The notes under the pieces: model-generated
Told to the model about the DNA's origin: nothing
The model's input: the letters and a program-made list of their open reading frames with translations, nothing else
Databases searched by the model: none
Origin: JBBRYW01 sp038253945
GTDB taxonomy: Bacteria; Actinomycetota; Thermoleophilia; Gaiellales; Gaiellaceae
Assembly (NCBI GenBank): GCA_038253945.1
Contig: JBBSGR010000009.1
Coordinates: forward strand, 1 to 64,000
Direction of reading: 5' to 3'
Length of the DNA stretch: 64,000 nt
Translations under genes and position numbers: made by a program
Shown: one piece after another, positions 6,865-15,452 of the stretch
Position numbering within the stretch: the stretch's first letter is position 1
Layout: each line of letters opens with the position of its first letter

Positions 6865-8612
6865 TCGCTCTAAAAATTCCTCTGAGGCCCAGGAACGGCT
6901 CCCGTGCTCTCGTCCTTGCTGTCGCCCTCGCCGCGGCGCTCGGGCTCGCTGCAGCGGCGCCCGAGCTGATCGAGGGCGGACCGAGCCGCGCGGCCGCGAA
7001 GCCGCGACCCAACATCATCGTGCTCGAGACCGACGACCAGACCGTCGAGTCGCTGCGCGTGATGCCGAACGTTCGTGATCTGCTCGCGAGGCAGGGAACG
7101 ACGTTCGTGAACAGCTTCGTCTCCGACTCGCTCAGCTCCCCGTCCCGCTCCACGCTTCTGACAGGCCAGTACGCGCACAACCACGGGGTCTGGACGAACA
7201 GCCCGCCGAACGGAGGCTACGGAAAGCTCGACCACACCAACACGCTGGCCGTCTGGCTCGAGCGCGCGGGCTACCACACGGCCCTCCTCGGGAAGTACTT
7301 GAACGGGTACGGGGCGGGCGGTGCGCCGGCCACTGAGATCCCGCCCGGCTGGAGCGAGTGGCACGCGTCCGTCGATCCTTCGACGTACAACTACTGGGAC
7401 TACACGCTGAACGAGGACGGGGCGCTCGTCCACTTCGGCGACGCCACCGCGGACTACCAGACGGACGTCTACGCGCAGAAGGCCTCGGACATCATCGGCC
7501 GGCTCGCCCCGTCGGAGGAGCCCTTCTTCCTCTGGGTCGCATTTCTCGCGCCGCACAGCGGAGGGCCGAAGCGCGCCGACGACCCCCCCAACATGGCGAC
7601 TCCCCCACCGGCGCCGCGTCACCGTGGCCGTTTCGCCTCAGAGCCGCTGCCGACGCCACCCTCGTTCGACGAGGCAGACGTGTCGGACAAGCCGCGGGGC
7701 ATCCGCAACCGGCCGTTGCTCTCCCCCGACCGTGTGTCCGCGATCCGCGAGAACTACCGGCAGCGGCTCGAGTCGCTGCTCGCGGTCGACGAGGCTGTGG
7801 CGACGATCGTCAACCGGCTGAAGGCGACCGGCGAGCTCGACAACACCCTGATCATCTTCACCTCGGACAACGGCTTCTTGCAGGGAGAGCATCGGATCCC
7901 GTCGGAAAAGGTCCTTCCCTACGAGCCGTCGATCCGCGTTCCGCTGATCCTGCGCGGGCCGGGCGTCCCGCACAACCGGACCGTCGACGATCTCGTGGCG
8001 AACGTCGACCTGGCGCCGACGATGCTCGCCGCGGCCGGCGTGAAGCCCGGGCGCGTCCTCGACGGCACCTCGCTGCTGCCGCTAGCACGCGATCCGCTCG
8101 TCGAGCTCGGCCGGGACGTCCTGCTCGAGACGCCGAGCTACGCCGGCCTGAGGACGCCGCGCTACAAGTACGTCGAGTATGTGAACGGCGACCGTGAGCT
8201 CTACGATCTGGCGGTCGATCCGTATGAGCTGACGAACCGCGCGGCCGACAAGCAGTACGCCGTCGTGCGTCGGGAGCTGGCTCGCCGGCTGGCTGCGCTG
8301 CGACACTGTGCCGGTCCGAGCTGCCGCCGGGGCCCGCGCCTGAGGCTCGAGGTCACCGCGTCGAACGGCCGGACGCGCGTCACCTGCGTGCGCTCGAGCG
8401 CCCGCGCCTTTGTCGACGGCCTCGATCTCCCGGTGGCGGGTGAGGTCAGGTTCTATCTCGGCTCGACGCAGCTCTTCCTCGACGAGAAGCCTCCCTTCCG
8501 CCTGACGGTCCCGCGCTCGGCGGTCGAGGGCGGCGCGAAGCTGCGGGCTCGGGTCTCGCTCAGCGACGGCCGGCGAGTCACGCTCGGCCGGAGCCTCCGC
8601 GCCTGCGCTTAG
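6861..8612 (+). CDS. Membrane-anchored or secreted sulfatase (serine type)
   Basis: A 583-residue alkaline-phosphatase-superfamily sulfatase. Residues 14-36 form a signal or anchor helix. PNIIVLETDDQ supplies the paired metal-binding Asp58-Asp59. The formylglycine motif is S-S-P-S-R (Ser92 to Arg96), the serine variant normally matured by a radical-SAM enzyme; no such enzyme is in this window. TSDNGFLQGEHR and ELYDLAVDPYELTN are typical later motifs. The last 110 residues (after about 470) form an extra beta-rich domain with cysteines (CAGPSC, TCVRSS) not needed for catalysis. It would cleave sulfate esters outside the cell. Coupled to the small gene before it; 11 bases separate its stop from the convergent MFS gene. 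Confidence 0.9.
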   Translation: MIALKIPLRPRNGSRALVLAVALAAALGLAAAAPELIEGGPSRAAAKPRPNIIVLETDDQTVESLRVMPNVRDLLARQGTTFVNSFVSDSLSSPSRSTLLTGQYAHNHGVWTNSPPNGGYGKLDHTNTLAVWLERAGYHTALLGKYLNGYGAGGAPATEIPPGWSEWHASVDPSTYNYWDYTLNEDGALVHFGDATADYQTDVYAQKASDIIGRLAPSEEPFFLWVAFLAPHSGGPKRADDPPNMATPPPAPRHRGRFASEPLPTPPSFDEADVSDKPRGIRNRPLLSPDRVSAIRENYRQRLESLLAVDEAVATIVNRLKATGELDNTLIIFTSDNGFLQGEHRIPSEKVLPYEPSIRVPLILRGPGVPHNRTVDDLVANVDLAPTMLAAAGVKPGRVLDGTSLLPLARDPLVELGRDVLLETPSYAGLRTPRYKYVEYVNGDRELYDLAVDPYELTNRAADKQYAVVRRELARRLAALRHCAGPSCRRGPRLRLEVTASNGRTRVTCVRSSARAFVDGLDLPVAGEVRFYLGSTQLFLDEKPPFRLTVPRSAVEGGAKLRARVSLSDGRRVTLGRSLRACA

Positions 8613-8623
8613 CGAAAGCGTCT

Positions 8624-10069
8624 CTAGAGACCCTCGGCTGCCTGCGGCACCGCCACCGGCGTCTCGAGCTCTTTCTGCCGGATGAGGACGAGTGCGGCAA
8701 GCAGTGAGGCAACGCAGAACGCGGCTCCCACTCCGAGCGCCCAGGCATATCCGCTCGTGATAGCGGCGGCCTGAGCGTGGCCCGCGGCGAGAAGCGTCTT
8801 CGCGTGGCTCGTCGCCACCGTCGAGATCACGGCGACGCCGAGCGCGCCGCCCACCTGCTGTGACGTGTTGATGAGGCCCGAGGCGAGTCCCGCGTCGCGG
8901 GCATCGACGCCGGCTAGCGCGGCGATGTTGAGGGGAATGAACGAGAACGGAAGGCCGATGCCGGTCGCGAGGAAGCCCGGCAGCAGGTCGACCGGATACG
9001 AGCCGTCGACCGGGATCCGGGTGTACCAGACGAGCCCGAGCGCGAGCAGGAGCAAGCCGGCGCTGAGCACGGGCTTCGGGCCGAGCCGCGTCACGAGCGC
9101 CTGGGCTGGCCCCGAGAAGACCACCGCCGTACCGGCGACGGCGAGGAACCCCACCCCGGTCTGGAGCGGCGAGTAGCCCAAGATGCCCTGCATGTACAGC
9201 GTCAAGATGAAAAACTGGCTGAAGATGGAGCCTGATTGGAGGAACGCGACGATGTTCGCCACCGAAAGCAGCCGGATGCGGAAGATCCGGAGCGGCATCA
9301 GCGGTTCACGCACGCGGGTCTCCCAGACGAGGAAGAAGGCGAGCAGCACAGCGGCGAGAACGAGCAGCCCGATCGTGCGGAAGGTCGACCAGCCGACGTC
9401 GGGAGCGTTCGAGATCGCGTAGACGAGCGTGACGAGACCGGTGGTGACGGCGACGGCTCCGACGGCGTCGAAACGGCGCTCGTCGGATTCCCGGCGGCTC
9501 TCGCGGACGATCAGCGGCGCGAGACCGATCACGAGGACGCCGACAGGGACGTTGACGAAGAAGATCCACTGCCAGCCGAGGTACTTCGTCAGGACGCCGC
9601 CGAGCAGGACGCCCGCGGCGGCTCCCCCGCCGCCCACCGCGCCCCAGGCTCCGAGCGCCTTGTTGCGCTCGCTGCCCTCGGTGAAGGTGGTAGTGATGAT
9701 CGAGAGAGCGGCCGGCGAGATGACCGCGGCGCCGATGCCCTGGATGCCGCGCGCGAGAATCAGCACCGATTCGGAGCTCGACAGGCCGCAGGCCAGCGAG
9801 GCCAGCGTGAACAGTGCAATGCCTGCCATGAAGACCTTGCGCCGGCCGAGCAGGTCCGCGGCCCGCCCTCCCAGAAGAAGGAGTCCGCCGAAGGTGAGCG
9901 CGTATGCGGTGACGACCCACTGCAGGTTCTGGCGCGAGAATTCGAGGTCGCGCCCGATCGAGGGCAGCGCGACGTTGACGATCGCGATGTCGAGGACGAC
10001 CATGAAGAAGGCCGAGCACAGAAGGATGAGCGCCTTCCAGCGGTTGGGGTCGGGTCGGTCGATGCTCAT
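8624..10069 (-). CDS. MFS drug efflux transporter, DHA2 (EmrB/QacA) family
   Basis: A 481-residue protein with 14 predicted transmembrane helices. The start of helix 1 (FFMVVLDIAIVNVALPSIG) has the acidic motif D1 of the DHA2 family, and motif A (GGRAADLLGRRKVFMAG) follows in the first cytoplasmic loop. Members are proton antiporters that export drugs or toxic metabolites. AGGAGG precedes ATG 10069. The upstream HAD gene is co-directional across a 70-base gap that contains a GC-rich palindrome next to the HAD stop, so it probably has its own promoter. No TetR- or MarR-type regulator is adjacent. Substrate cannot be inferred. Confidence 0.92.
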   Translation of the reverse strand: MSIDRPDPNRWKALILLCSAFFMVVLDIAIVNVALPSIGRDLEFSRQNLQWVVTAYALTFGGLLLLGGRAADLLGRRKVFMAGIALFTLASLACGLSSSESVLILARGIQGIGAAVISPAALSIITTTFTEGSERNKALGAWGAVGGGGAAAGVLLGGVLTKYLGWQWIFFVNVPVGVLVIGLAPLIVRESRRESDERRFDAVGAVAVTTGLVTLVYAISNAPDVGWSTFRTIGLLVLAAVLLAFFLVWETRVREPLMPLRIFRIRLLSVANIVAFLQSGSIFSQFFILTLYMQGILGYSPLQTGVGFLAVAGTAVVFSGPAQALVTRLGPKPVLSAGLLLLALGLVWYTRIPVDGSYPVDLLPGFLATGIGLPFSFIPLNIAALAGVDARDAGLASGLINTSQQVGGALGVAVISTVATSHAKTLLAAGHAQAAAITSGYAWALGVGAAFCVASLLAALVLIRQKELETPVAVPQAAEGL

Positions 10070-10139
10070 GGCTGCCCTCCTGGGACTCGAAGTTCAAGCA
10101 TGCAACGTGGTGAGGCCGAAGGCTATTCCCGGCGCCGGG

Positions 10140-10787
10140 CTACGTGAGACCGAGTTGGTCGCGAACGGCGGCCTCCGAGAGCGACTCCGCGACGAGATCG
10201 GCGTCGAGCGTGAGCTCGGGCAGCGTCGGGATGCCGATCACGAAGAGGCCGGCCGCCCGGACTGCGGCAGCACCGATGGGCGAGTCCTCGAGCCCGATCG
10301 ACTCGCTCGGTGCAGCTCCGAGCAGCTCGCACGCGCGGAGGTAGATGTCGGGCGCGGGCTTCGGCTCGTGGACCTCGTCGCCGCCCAGCTTGACGTCGAA
10401 CGCGTCCGCGAGCCCCGCTCCCTCGAGTGCGGCCGCGAGCAGGGCGCGCGGCGAGTTCGAGGCGACGCCGAGCGGCCGTTGTCCGCGGAGGTCGTGAAGA
10501 AGCTCGACCGCGCCCGGCAGCGGCGAGGCACCCCGTCCCACCTCGGCGAAGACGAGCTCGTAGAGCGCCTCGCCGAGCTCGCGGGCACGGCCGGGTTGGT
10601 CGAGGAGCCGCTCGAGGACGCGCCCTCCCGCCTCGAGGGACGTGCCGATCAGCGCGCGCTTGTCCTCGCGACCGAAGACCCGGCCGAACCGACAAAAGAG
10701 CTCGGTCTCGGCACGCGTCCAGCAGCGCTCGGTGTCGAGCAGGAGGCCGTCGCAGTCGAAGACGACGGCGCCGCCTCGCTTCTTCAC
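10140..10787 (-). CDS. HAD-superfamily phosphatase or phosphoglucomutase-like (subfamily IA)
   Basis: A 215-residue protein from GTG 10787, overlapping the stop of the gene before it (GTGA). Motif I is DCDGLLLDTE (Asp11, Asp13), the motif of the beta-phosphoglucomutase/phosphoglycolate phosphatase branch. Motif II is GVASNSPR, and motif III includes the lysine in HEPKPAPDIYLRA and the acidic GLEDSPIGAAA. A helical cap lies between motifs I and II. It would hydrolyse or isomerise a small phosphorylated metabolite in the cytoplasm. It is co-translated with a flavin-split-barrel protein, which hints at pyridoxal phosphate or sugar-phosphate housekeeping, but the substrate cannot be set. Confidence 0.88.
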   Translation of the reverse strand: MKKRGGAVVFDCDGLLLDTERCWTRAETELFCRFGRVFGREDKRALIGTSLEAGGRVLERLLDQPGRARELGEALYELVFAEVGRGASPLPGAVELLHDLRGQRPLGVASNSPRALLAAALEGAGLADAFDVKLGGDEVHEPKPAPDIYLRACELLGAAPSESIGLEDSPIGAAAVRAAGLFVIGIPTLPELTLDADLVAESLSEAAVRDQLGLT

Positions 10788-11428
10788 CGCCTGTAGTCGC
10801 GGACGTACGGTGGAACGTCGATCTCGTCGGGCAGGATCGGATCCGCGATGGGTGAGCCGGGCATGATGGCGAGCGGCAGGACGCCCGCCCACACAGGAAG
10901 CCGGTGGTCGTCCTCGAAGTCCTTCGGTGGGCCGGTGCGGAGCTTGGCCGAGGATTCGTCGAGCCCGATCGCGAGCACCTTCGTTCCGGCCAGCTCGGCC
11001 TCGCTTGGAGCCCGGGCCTCGCTCGACCTCCCCGGGGCGATGTGCTCGACCACAGCCGCGAGGGCGCTGCTCTTCTCCGCGGGGTCGTCGACCGTGCGAG
11101 AGCGCCCGAGCACGACGACCGAGCGGTAGTTGAGCGAATGGTGGTAGACGGACCGCGCGAGCACGAGCCCGTCGACGATCGTCGCCGTGACGCAGATCTC
11201 GGGCCCGAGGTCGAGCTCGCGCAGCATCCTGCTCGCCGGCGAGCCGTGCAGGTAGAGCGTGTCGCCCACGCGCGCGTGAATGGTCGGAATGACGTACGGC
11301 CGGTCGGCGTCGACGAAGCCGACGTGGCAGATCAGGGCCTCGTCGAGAATCGCGTCGATCGTCTGCCGGTCATAGGCGCCCCGCTCGGGATGCCGGCGCA
11401 CTCTTGTTTGCAGGATCTTCTGGGTCAT
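10784..11428 (-). CDS. Pyridoxamine 5'-phosphate oxidase-like flavin split-barrel protein
   Basis: A 214-residue protein starting at ATG 11428. The N-terminal part reads as a Pyridox_ox_2/PNPOx-like split barrel: LICHVGFVDADRPYVIPTIHARVGDTLYLHG, then CVTATIVDGLVLARSVYHHSLNYRSVVVLG. These bind FMN or F420-type cofactors as dimers. It is divergent from a MocR-type regulator with only 24 bases between the start codons, and overlaps the HAD gene at its 3' end. The divergent layout suggests control by that regulator in response to a B6 vitamer or amine. It could equally be a heme-degrading or antibiotic-reducing split-barrel member. Confidence 0.82.
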   Translation of the reverse strand: MTQKILQTRVRRHPERGAYDRQTIDAILDEALICHVGFVDADRPYVIPTIHARVGDTLYLHGSPASRMLRELDLGPEICVTATIVDGLVLARSVYHHSLNYRSVVVLGRSRTVDDPAEKSSALAAVVEHIAPGRSSEARAPSEAELAGTKVLAIGLDESSAKLRTGPPKDFEDDHRLPVWAGVLPLAIMPGSPIADPILPDEIDVPPYVRDYRR

Positions 11429-11452
11429 TCGTTATAGTACAAAGAACCGAAT
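11429..11452. promoter_or_regulatory. Divergent control region between the split-barrel gene and the mocR-like gene
   Basis: A short AT-rich spacer in very GC-rich surroundings. TATAGT (11433-11438) is a good -10 box for the regulator, about 14 bases before its GTG/ATG start. Promoters for both directions must overlap here and in the ends of the genes, the usual arrangement for MocR proteins that regulate their neighbour. Confidence 0.4.
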
Positions 11453-12760
11453 GTGATGACGCAATATACCATCCTCGGCGATACCTCTGTCCGGATCGCC
11501 GGAAGCGCGGAACGCGGGATCCGTGAGGGTCGCCTGCGGCCGGGCGACCGGCTGCCGCCGATTCGCGACCTCGCCGGCGATCTCGGCGTCAGCTCCGGGA
11601 CGGTCGCTTCGGCGTATCGGCGCCTCCGCGAGCGAGGTCTCGCCGTCGGGGCGGGGCGAGCGGGAACTCGCGTCGCCGAGAGGCCCTCGCTTCCGCTGCG
11701 GCTCACGACGGTACTGCCGAAAGGAACCCGCGACCTCTCCGATGGGAACCCCGACCCGGGTCTGCTGCCCCGCCTCCCGGCAATCCGACTGGATGTCGTT
11801 CTCTACGGCACCGAGCCGAAGGTTCCCGAGCTGGTGCAGGTGGTGCGGGCCCAGTTCGAAGCCGATCGGATACCGGCGGGCGCCCTTGCAGTCGTCGGCG
11901 GAGCGCTCGACGGGATCGAGCGGGTGCTGGGCGCTCACCTGCGTTCGGGCGACCGCGTGGGTGTCGAGGATCCCTGCTTTACCCGGGTCCTGGACCTGCT
12001 GGCGGCCTTCGGCCTCGAGCGGGAGCCGATCGCGATCGACGAGCGGGGACCGAAGCCCCCCGCGCTCGCGGCCGCTCTCGAGCGGGGCATCGATGCCCTG
12101 ATCGTCACGCCGCGCGCGCAGAATCCAACCGGAGCCGCGCTCGACTCCGTCCGCGCGAGGGAGCTCCGGCACGTGCTCGGCGGCCGGCCCGAGCTGCTCG
12201 TGGTCGAGGACGACCACGCCGGTCCGATCGCCGGAGCGCCGGTCGCGTCGCTCTGCCACCGCCGCCGCCGCTGGGCCGTCATCCGCTCGTACGCGAAGGC
12301 GCTCGGCCCGGACCTCCGCCTCGCCGTGCTCACGGGCGACGAGGAGACAGTCGCCCGGGTCGAAGGCCGGCAGCTGCTCGGAACCGGTTGGGTCAGCCAC
12401 CTCCTGCAGCGCATCGTGGCCGGTGCGCTCGCCGACCCGGCGGTTGGACGGCTGCTGGCCGGCGCCGAGCGTGCGTACGCGGAGCGCCGAGCGGCGCTGC
12501 TCGCGGCGCTCGGCGATCGCGGCATTCCGGCCACAGGAGCCTCGGGTCTGAACGTGTGGGTCCGGGTGGCCGAAGAATCGGCGACCGTGCAAGCGCTGCT
12601 CGCCGAAGGTTGGGCGGTCGCGCCGGGCGAGCGCTTTCGTCTGAAAGCGCCTCCGGCCGTCCGGGTCACGATCTCACGGCTCGGGCGCGACGAGGCGGCT
12701 GCGCTTGCCGACGCGGTCGCGCGCGGCGCCGGGCAGAAGGCGCGCAGATACACCGCTTGA
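11453..12760 (+). CDS. MocR/PdxR-type regulator (GntR helix-turn-helix plus aminotransferase domain)
   Basis: A 435-residue protein; GTG 11453 is followed directly by ATG 11456, so either could be the start. Residues 15-75 form a GntR winged helix (GRLRPGDRLPPIRDLAGDLG, SSGTVASAYRRLRERGLA). Residues 95-430 form a fold-type I aminotransferase domain with AQNPTG near 224, VVEDDHAG near 251-256 and the PLP lysine in RSYAKALGPDLR (Lys282). Such proteins use PLP as an effector rather than for catalysis and control a divergent gene, here the pyridoxamine oxidase-like gene. This layout resembles PdxR systems of actinobacteria, without pdxST nearby. Confidence 0.9.
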   Translation: MMTQYTILGDTSVRIAGSAERGIREGRLRPGDRLPPIRDLAGDLGVSSGTVASAYRRLRERGLAVGAGRAGTRVAERPSLPLRLTTVLPKGTRDLSDGNPDPGLLPRLPAIRLDVVLYGTEPKVPELVQVVRAQFEADRIPAGALAVVGGALDGIERVLGAHLRSGDRVGVEDPCFTRVLDLLAAFGLEREPIAIDERGPKPPALAAALERGIDALIVTPRAQNPTGAALDSVRARELRHVLGGRPELLVVEDDHAGPIAGAPVASLCHRRRRWAVIRSYAKALGPDLRLAVLTGDEETVARVEGRQLLGTGWVSHLLQRIVAGALADPAVGRLLAGAERAYAERRAALLAALGDRGIPATGASGLNVWVRVAEESATVQALLAEGWAVAPGERFRLKAPPAVRVTISRLGRDEAAALADAVARGAGQKARRYTA

Positions 12761-12793
12761 GCTCTGATCGAGACCTGGCGACATCGGGAATGG

Positions 12794-13050
12794 GTGGGCG
12801 CGCCTCTTCCGTTGCCCCGCCCCTGGCCCGGCGACGTCCGGGCGGTTGGGGACGCTTTGCAGCGGAACGGCGATTCGCTGCGCCCTCGACTCGAAGGAGC
12901 GGCTGGTGCACTGCCACCACGAGAAGACGATCGTCGTCGACGATCGCGTGGCTTTCGTGGGGGGCATCGACTTGACGCTGCAGGACGGCGATCGCTGAAC
13001 GAGCACTCGCTCTTCAACCATACGGAGATGAACGTCGTCACCCAGGCTCG
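12794..13050 (+). pseudogene. Phospholipase D remnant (frameshift and large internal deletion)
   Basis: From 12794 the frame reads VGAPLPLPRPWPGDVRAVGD, matching the region before the first HKD motif of PLD-family proteins. The next block lies in another frame: ALDSKERLVHCHHEKTIVVD then DRVAFVGGIDLT, a good first HKD motif (HxKxxxxD), ending at TGA 12996-12998. Immediately afterwards, back in the first frame, LNEHSLFNHTEMNVVTQ matches the segment just after the second HKD motif. About 200 codons that should separate the two blocks are missing, and the 5' part of the gene is absent. It is therefore a dead gene with at least one frameshift and one internal deletion. Confidence 0.75.
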
Positions 13051-13179
13051 AGAGCGAAGGCCAGCGCCGGGAGCGCGCCCGGACCGGATGCACGTGATCG
13101 CACGGCCGATGACGCCGGTCGTCTTCGCTGACGCCTGGTACGCTGGGCTTGAAGAGCGAGTTGGGCTGGTCTTGGACTT

Positions 13180-13204
13180 CCTTACCCGTTCCTGACCGGT
13201 AAGG
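13180..13204. repeat. Short inverted repeat downstream of the phospholipase D remnant
   Basis: CCTTACC (13180-13186) and GGTAAGG (13198-13204) form a 7-bp stem with an 11-base loop. It lies between the remnant and the next small gene and could be an operator or weak terminator. Apart from this, 13051-13333 shows nothing recognisable. Confidence 0.3.
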
Positions 13205-13333
13205 GAGGTAGTTTGGATGGCAAGCAGACCTTGACGCCGTCGAGATCGCATCGCAGGTACGCCGGTCGTGCGCGCGCCGAAGAGCCTCGGCAACCAAACG
13301 CGCCTCATCCCGATCCCAACGAAGGGAGCTGAC

Positions 13334-13516
13334 GTGCACCAGTTCGGCAAACTCGAGTTGTCGCAGGAAGAAGCAGAGCGCCTGAGCGACGCAGGCATCG
13401 TGGAACGGCTCGTCTCCACCGGCGTCTCGCGCCTGTCCGCCGAGAGGATCGTCGCTGTCGAGCGGGAGAAGGCGGAGCCCGGCCGCGCCCGGCCGCACTC
13501 TCAGGCTCGCCGCTGA
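13334..13516 (+). CDS. Small hypothetical protein (60 residues)
   Basis: The GTG at 13334 is preferred because AAGGGAG lies 5 bases upstream; an upstream in-frame GTG at 13268 would add 22 residues without a ribosome site. The protein has an acidic helical segment (ELSQEEAERLSDAGIVERLV) and ends in a basic tail (RARPHSQARR). Its stop shares one base with the ATG of the next gene, so the two form a pair. The function is not recognised; the helix-rich acidic/basic make-up could suit a small DNA- or protein-binding factor. Confidence 0.55.
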   Translation: MHQFGKLELSQEEAERLSDAGIVERLVSTGVSRLSAERIVAVEREKAEPGRARPHSQARR

Positions 13517-13938
13517 TGCGGGACGAGGTCGTCCCGGGCGACCTCGAGATCTACGTCGGCAACTTCCGCGGCTCGTCGTACGGACTGTGGTGGGACGGGA
13601 CCGGCCTCGTGTACGAGAGCTTCCTCGACGGCTACAAGGCGAGGGAGCAGACCGTGCTCATGCCGTCGATCGCTTCGTGGAAGCGCTTCTGGCGAACGCT
13701 CGAGGCGATCAACGTGTGGGAATGGGAAGGCCGGTACGAGGCGGCCACCCGGTACGAGCCGCGCAGCGAGATCCGCGACGGCACGCACTGGTCCCTGACG
13801 GTGGCGCACGGGGGCAGGCGCGTCGAGTCCTCCGGGGACAGTGCCGGCCCGGACGCACGTGACATCGACGAGAGCCGATCGTTCCTCGCACTCGCAGAGG
13901 CGGTGTCGCGCCTCGTCGGCGACCGACCGTTTGCCTGA
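13516..13938 (+). CDS. Conserved hypothetical protein (140 residues)
   Basis: ATG 13516 follows the preceding stop with a one-base overlap. The protein looks like a soluble alpha/beta protein: DLEIYVGNFRGSSYGLWWDG and GLVYESFLDGYKAREQTVL, then SWKRFWRTLEAINVWEWEG and DGTHWSLTVAHGGRRVESSG. The last part reads like a strand-rich domain followed by a C-terminal helix. I do not recognise the family. It is convergent with the FAD oxidase, 11 bases apart. Confidence 0.7.
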   Translation: MRDEVVPGDLEIYVGNFRGSSYGLWWDGTGLVYESFLDGYKAREQTVLMPSIASWKRFWRTLEAINVWEWEGRYEAATRYEPRSEIRDGTHWSLTVAHGGRRVESSGDSAGPDARDIDESRSFLALAEAVSRLVGDRPFA

Positions 13939-13949
13939 GCTCTCGTGGG

Positions 13950-15443
13950 TCAGGCCGGCCGGATGCTCTGGGCGAAGCGGAAGAGATTCTGCGGGTCGTA
14001 GGCTCGCTTGACCCGCCGCAGCCGCGCGTAGTTCGAGCCGTAGTAGGCGTGCGGCCAGCGCTCGAGGTCCGGATCGACGTAGTTCGCGTAGGCGAAGCCA
14101 GAGACGAACGGCCGCATCTCGGCGTGGAACCGACGGAGCCACCGCAGATTCGCCGCCGCGACGCCGGTCGAGTCGCCCGGCTTCCAGACCGCCTGGTACT
14201 GGAAGGAGAACAGCGCGTCTCGGTGGACGAACGCCGTCGCGGCCTTCGGCACGCGGTTGATCGCCCCGCCGTAGGAGTCGAGGATCACCGAGCCACGAGC
14301 GAGCTGAGCGTCGGCCTGTCTCACCTCGATCCAGTGAATCAGCGTCTCGACTGCGTTCGCGCCCAGCGGCTTCAGCGCGTAGTCCGATTTCGCGGCGAAC
14401 GTGCGCCGGTCGCGACAGGCACTGGCCGGGCCGGAGCAGCCACCGGCCCAGAGATGCTGCGCCTCGATGTAGCTTCGCGTAACGAGGCTCGCCTTCGCGG
14501 GCGGGACTGCCGTGAGCAGCGGCTGCAGGAGGCTCTGGAGCGCCGCCTTCGAGCCGAAGAACTGGCCGGAGACGTTGACCTGAGGCGTGGCGCCCTGGTC
14601 GTCGGAGGCTCGGAGACCGCAGACCGAGAAGAGCGCGTCGGGTGCGTGCGGCGCCCAACCCTGCCAGGCCGAGACGACGCGGGCTGCCTGCGCCCAGGGC
14701 CAGTCGACCGAGAACGTCGTGACCGTGCTCACAGGGTGGACGCGGAGGCGGAACGAGGTGACGACGCCGAAGTTTCCACCCCCGCCGCCCCGTAGGGCCC
14801 AGAAGAGATCCGGGTGCTCCCGCTTCGAGCATTCGAGCACCGCGCCGCGCGGCGTCACGATCGTCGCCGAGAGCAAGTTGTCGCAGGTGAGGCCGAGCTT
14901 GCGGGAGGCGAAGCCGACCCCGCCGCCGAGCGCGAGCCCCGCGATGCCGACGGTCGGACAGGATCCGGCCGGAATCGCGACCCGCCGCTTCCAGAGCGCC
15001 TCGTAGACGTCGATCAGCCGAGCGCCGGCCCCGACCACGGCTGTCTTTCCTGCGGCGTCGACCCTCACCGCGCCGATCCGGCTTACGTCCACGACGACAC
15101 CGGGCGTCGTCGAGTAGCCGGCGTAGCTGTGACCGCCTGCGCGAGCCGCGACCCGTACTCCGTGCCTCCGTGCCCAGAGGACGGCCTGCCGCACGTCGCT
15201 CCCGCTCTGGCAGTAGGCGATCGCCTGGGGCGAGATCGCGTCGAAGCGGGTGTTGAAGAGCTCCTTCGCGGCCGCGTAGCCGGATTGCCCGCGCGCCACG
15301 ACCGGACCGTGGAGAAGTCGCTCGAGCTCGCGGATTCGAGGGTCGCCGTCCGAATCGAGTACTCCGCTCCAGCCGAGTGGACGAACCAGTGCGCCAGCGA
15401 GGGCGATGCGCCCGGCACGGTCGAGAAGCGTCCGTCTGTCCAG
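13950..15443 (-). CDS. FAD-linked oxidase, berberine-bridge type with bicovalent flavin
   Basis: The reading frame contains FAD_binding_4 and a C-terminal berberine-bridge segment (YYGSNYARLRRVKRAYDPQN). The two flavin attachment residues are present: histidine in AARAGGHSYAGYS and cysteine in GLTCDNLLS, the pair that gives 8-alpha-histidyl plus 6-S-cysteinyl FAD. The first conventional start is GTG 15299. The 48 codons before it read as protein typical of the family (DPRIRELERLLHGPV) and, at their beginning, as a twin-arginine signal (DRRTLLDRAGRIALAG). That stretch has no ATG, GTG or TTG back to a TAA at 15453, so I place the start at CTG 15443 (His105, Cys187). Such enzymes oxidise sugars or alcohols with O2, here probably after Tat export. 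Confidence 0.85.
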   Translation of the reverse strand: MDRRTLLDRAGRIALAGALVRPLGWSGVLDSDGDPRIRELERLLHGPVVARGQSGYAAAKELFNTRFDAISPQAIAYCQSGSDVRQAVLWARRHGVRVAARAGGHSYAGYSTTPGVVVDVSRIGAVRVDAAGKTAVVGAGARLIDVYEALWKRRVAIPAGSCPTVGIAGLALGGGVGFASRKLGLTCDNLLSATIVTPRGAVLECSKREHPDLFWALRGGGGGNFGVVTSFRLRVHPVSTVTTFSVDWPWAQAARVVSAWQGWAPHAPDALFSVCGLRASDDQGATPQVNVSGQFFGSKAALQSLLQPLLTAVPPAKASLVTRSYIEAQHLWAGGCSGPASACRDRRTFAAKSDYALKPLGANAVETLIHWIEVRQADAQLARGSVILDSYGGAINRVPKAATAFVHRDALFSFQYQAVWKPGDSTGVAAANLRWLRRFHAEMRPFVSGFAYANYVDPDLERWPHAYYGSNYARLRRVKRAYDPQNLFRFAQSIRPA

Positions 15444-15452
15444 GTGTCTCTC

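Noticed and set aside
10128..10139. 12-base palindrome CCCGGCGCCGGG after the HAD stop as a terminator
   Set aside because: It has no loop in its symmetric form and no U tract; the surrounding DNA is so GC-rich that such palindromes are expected.
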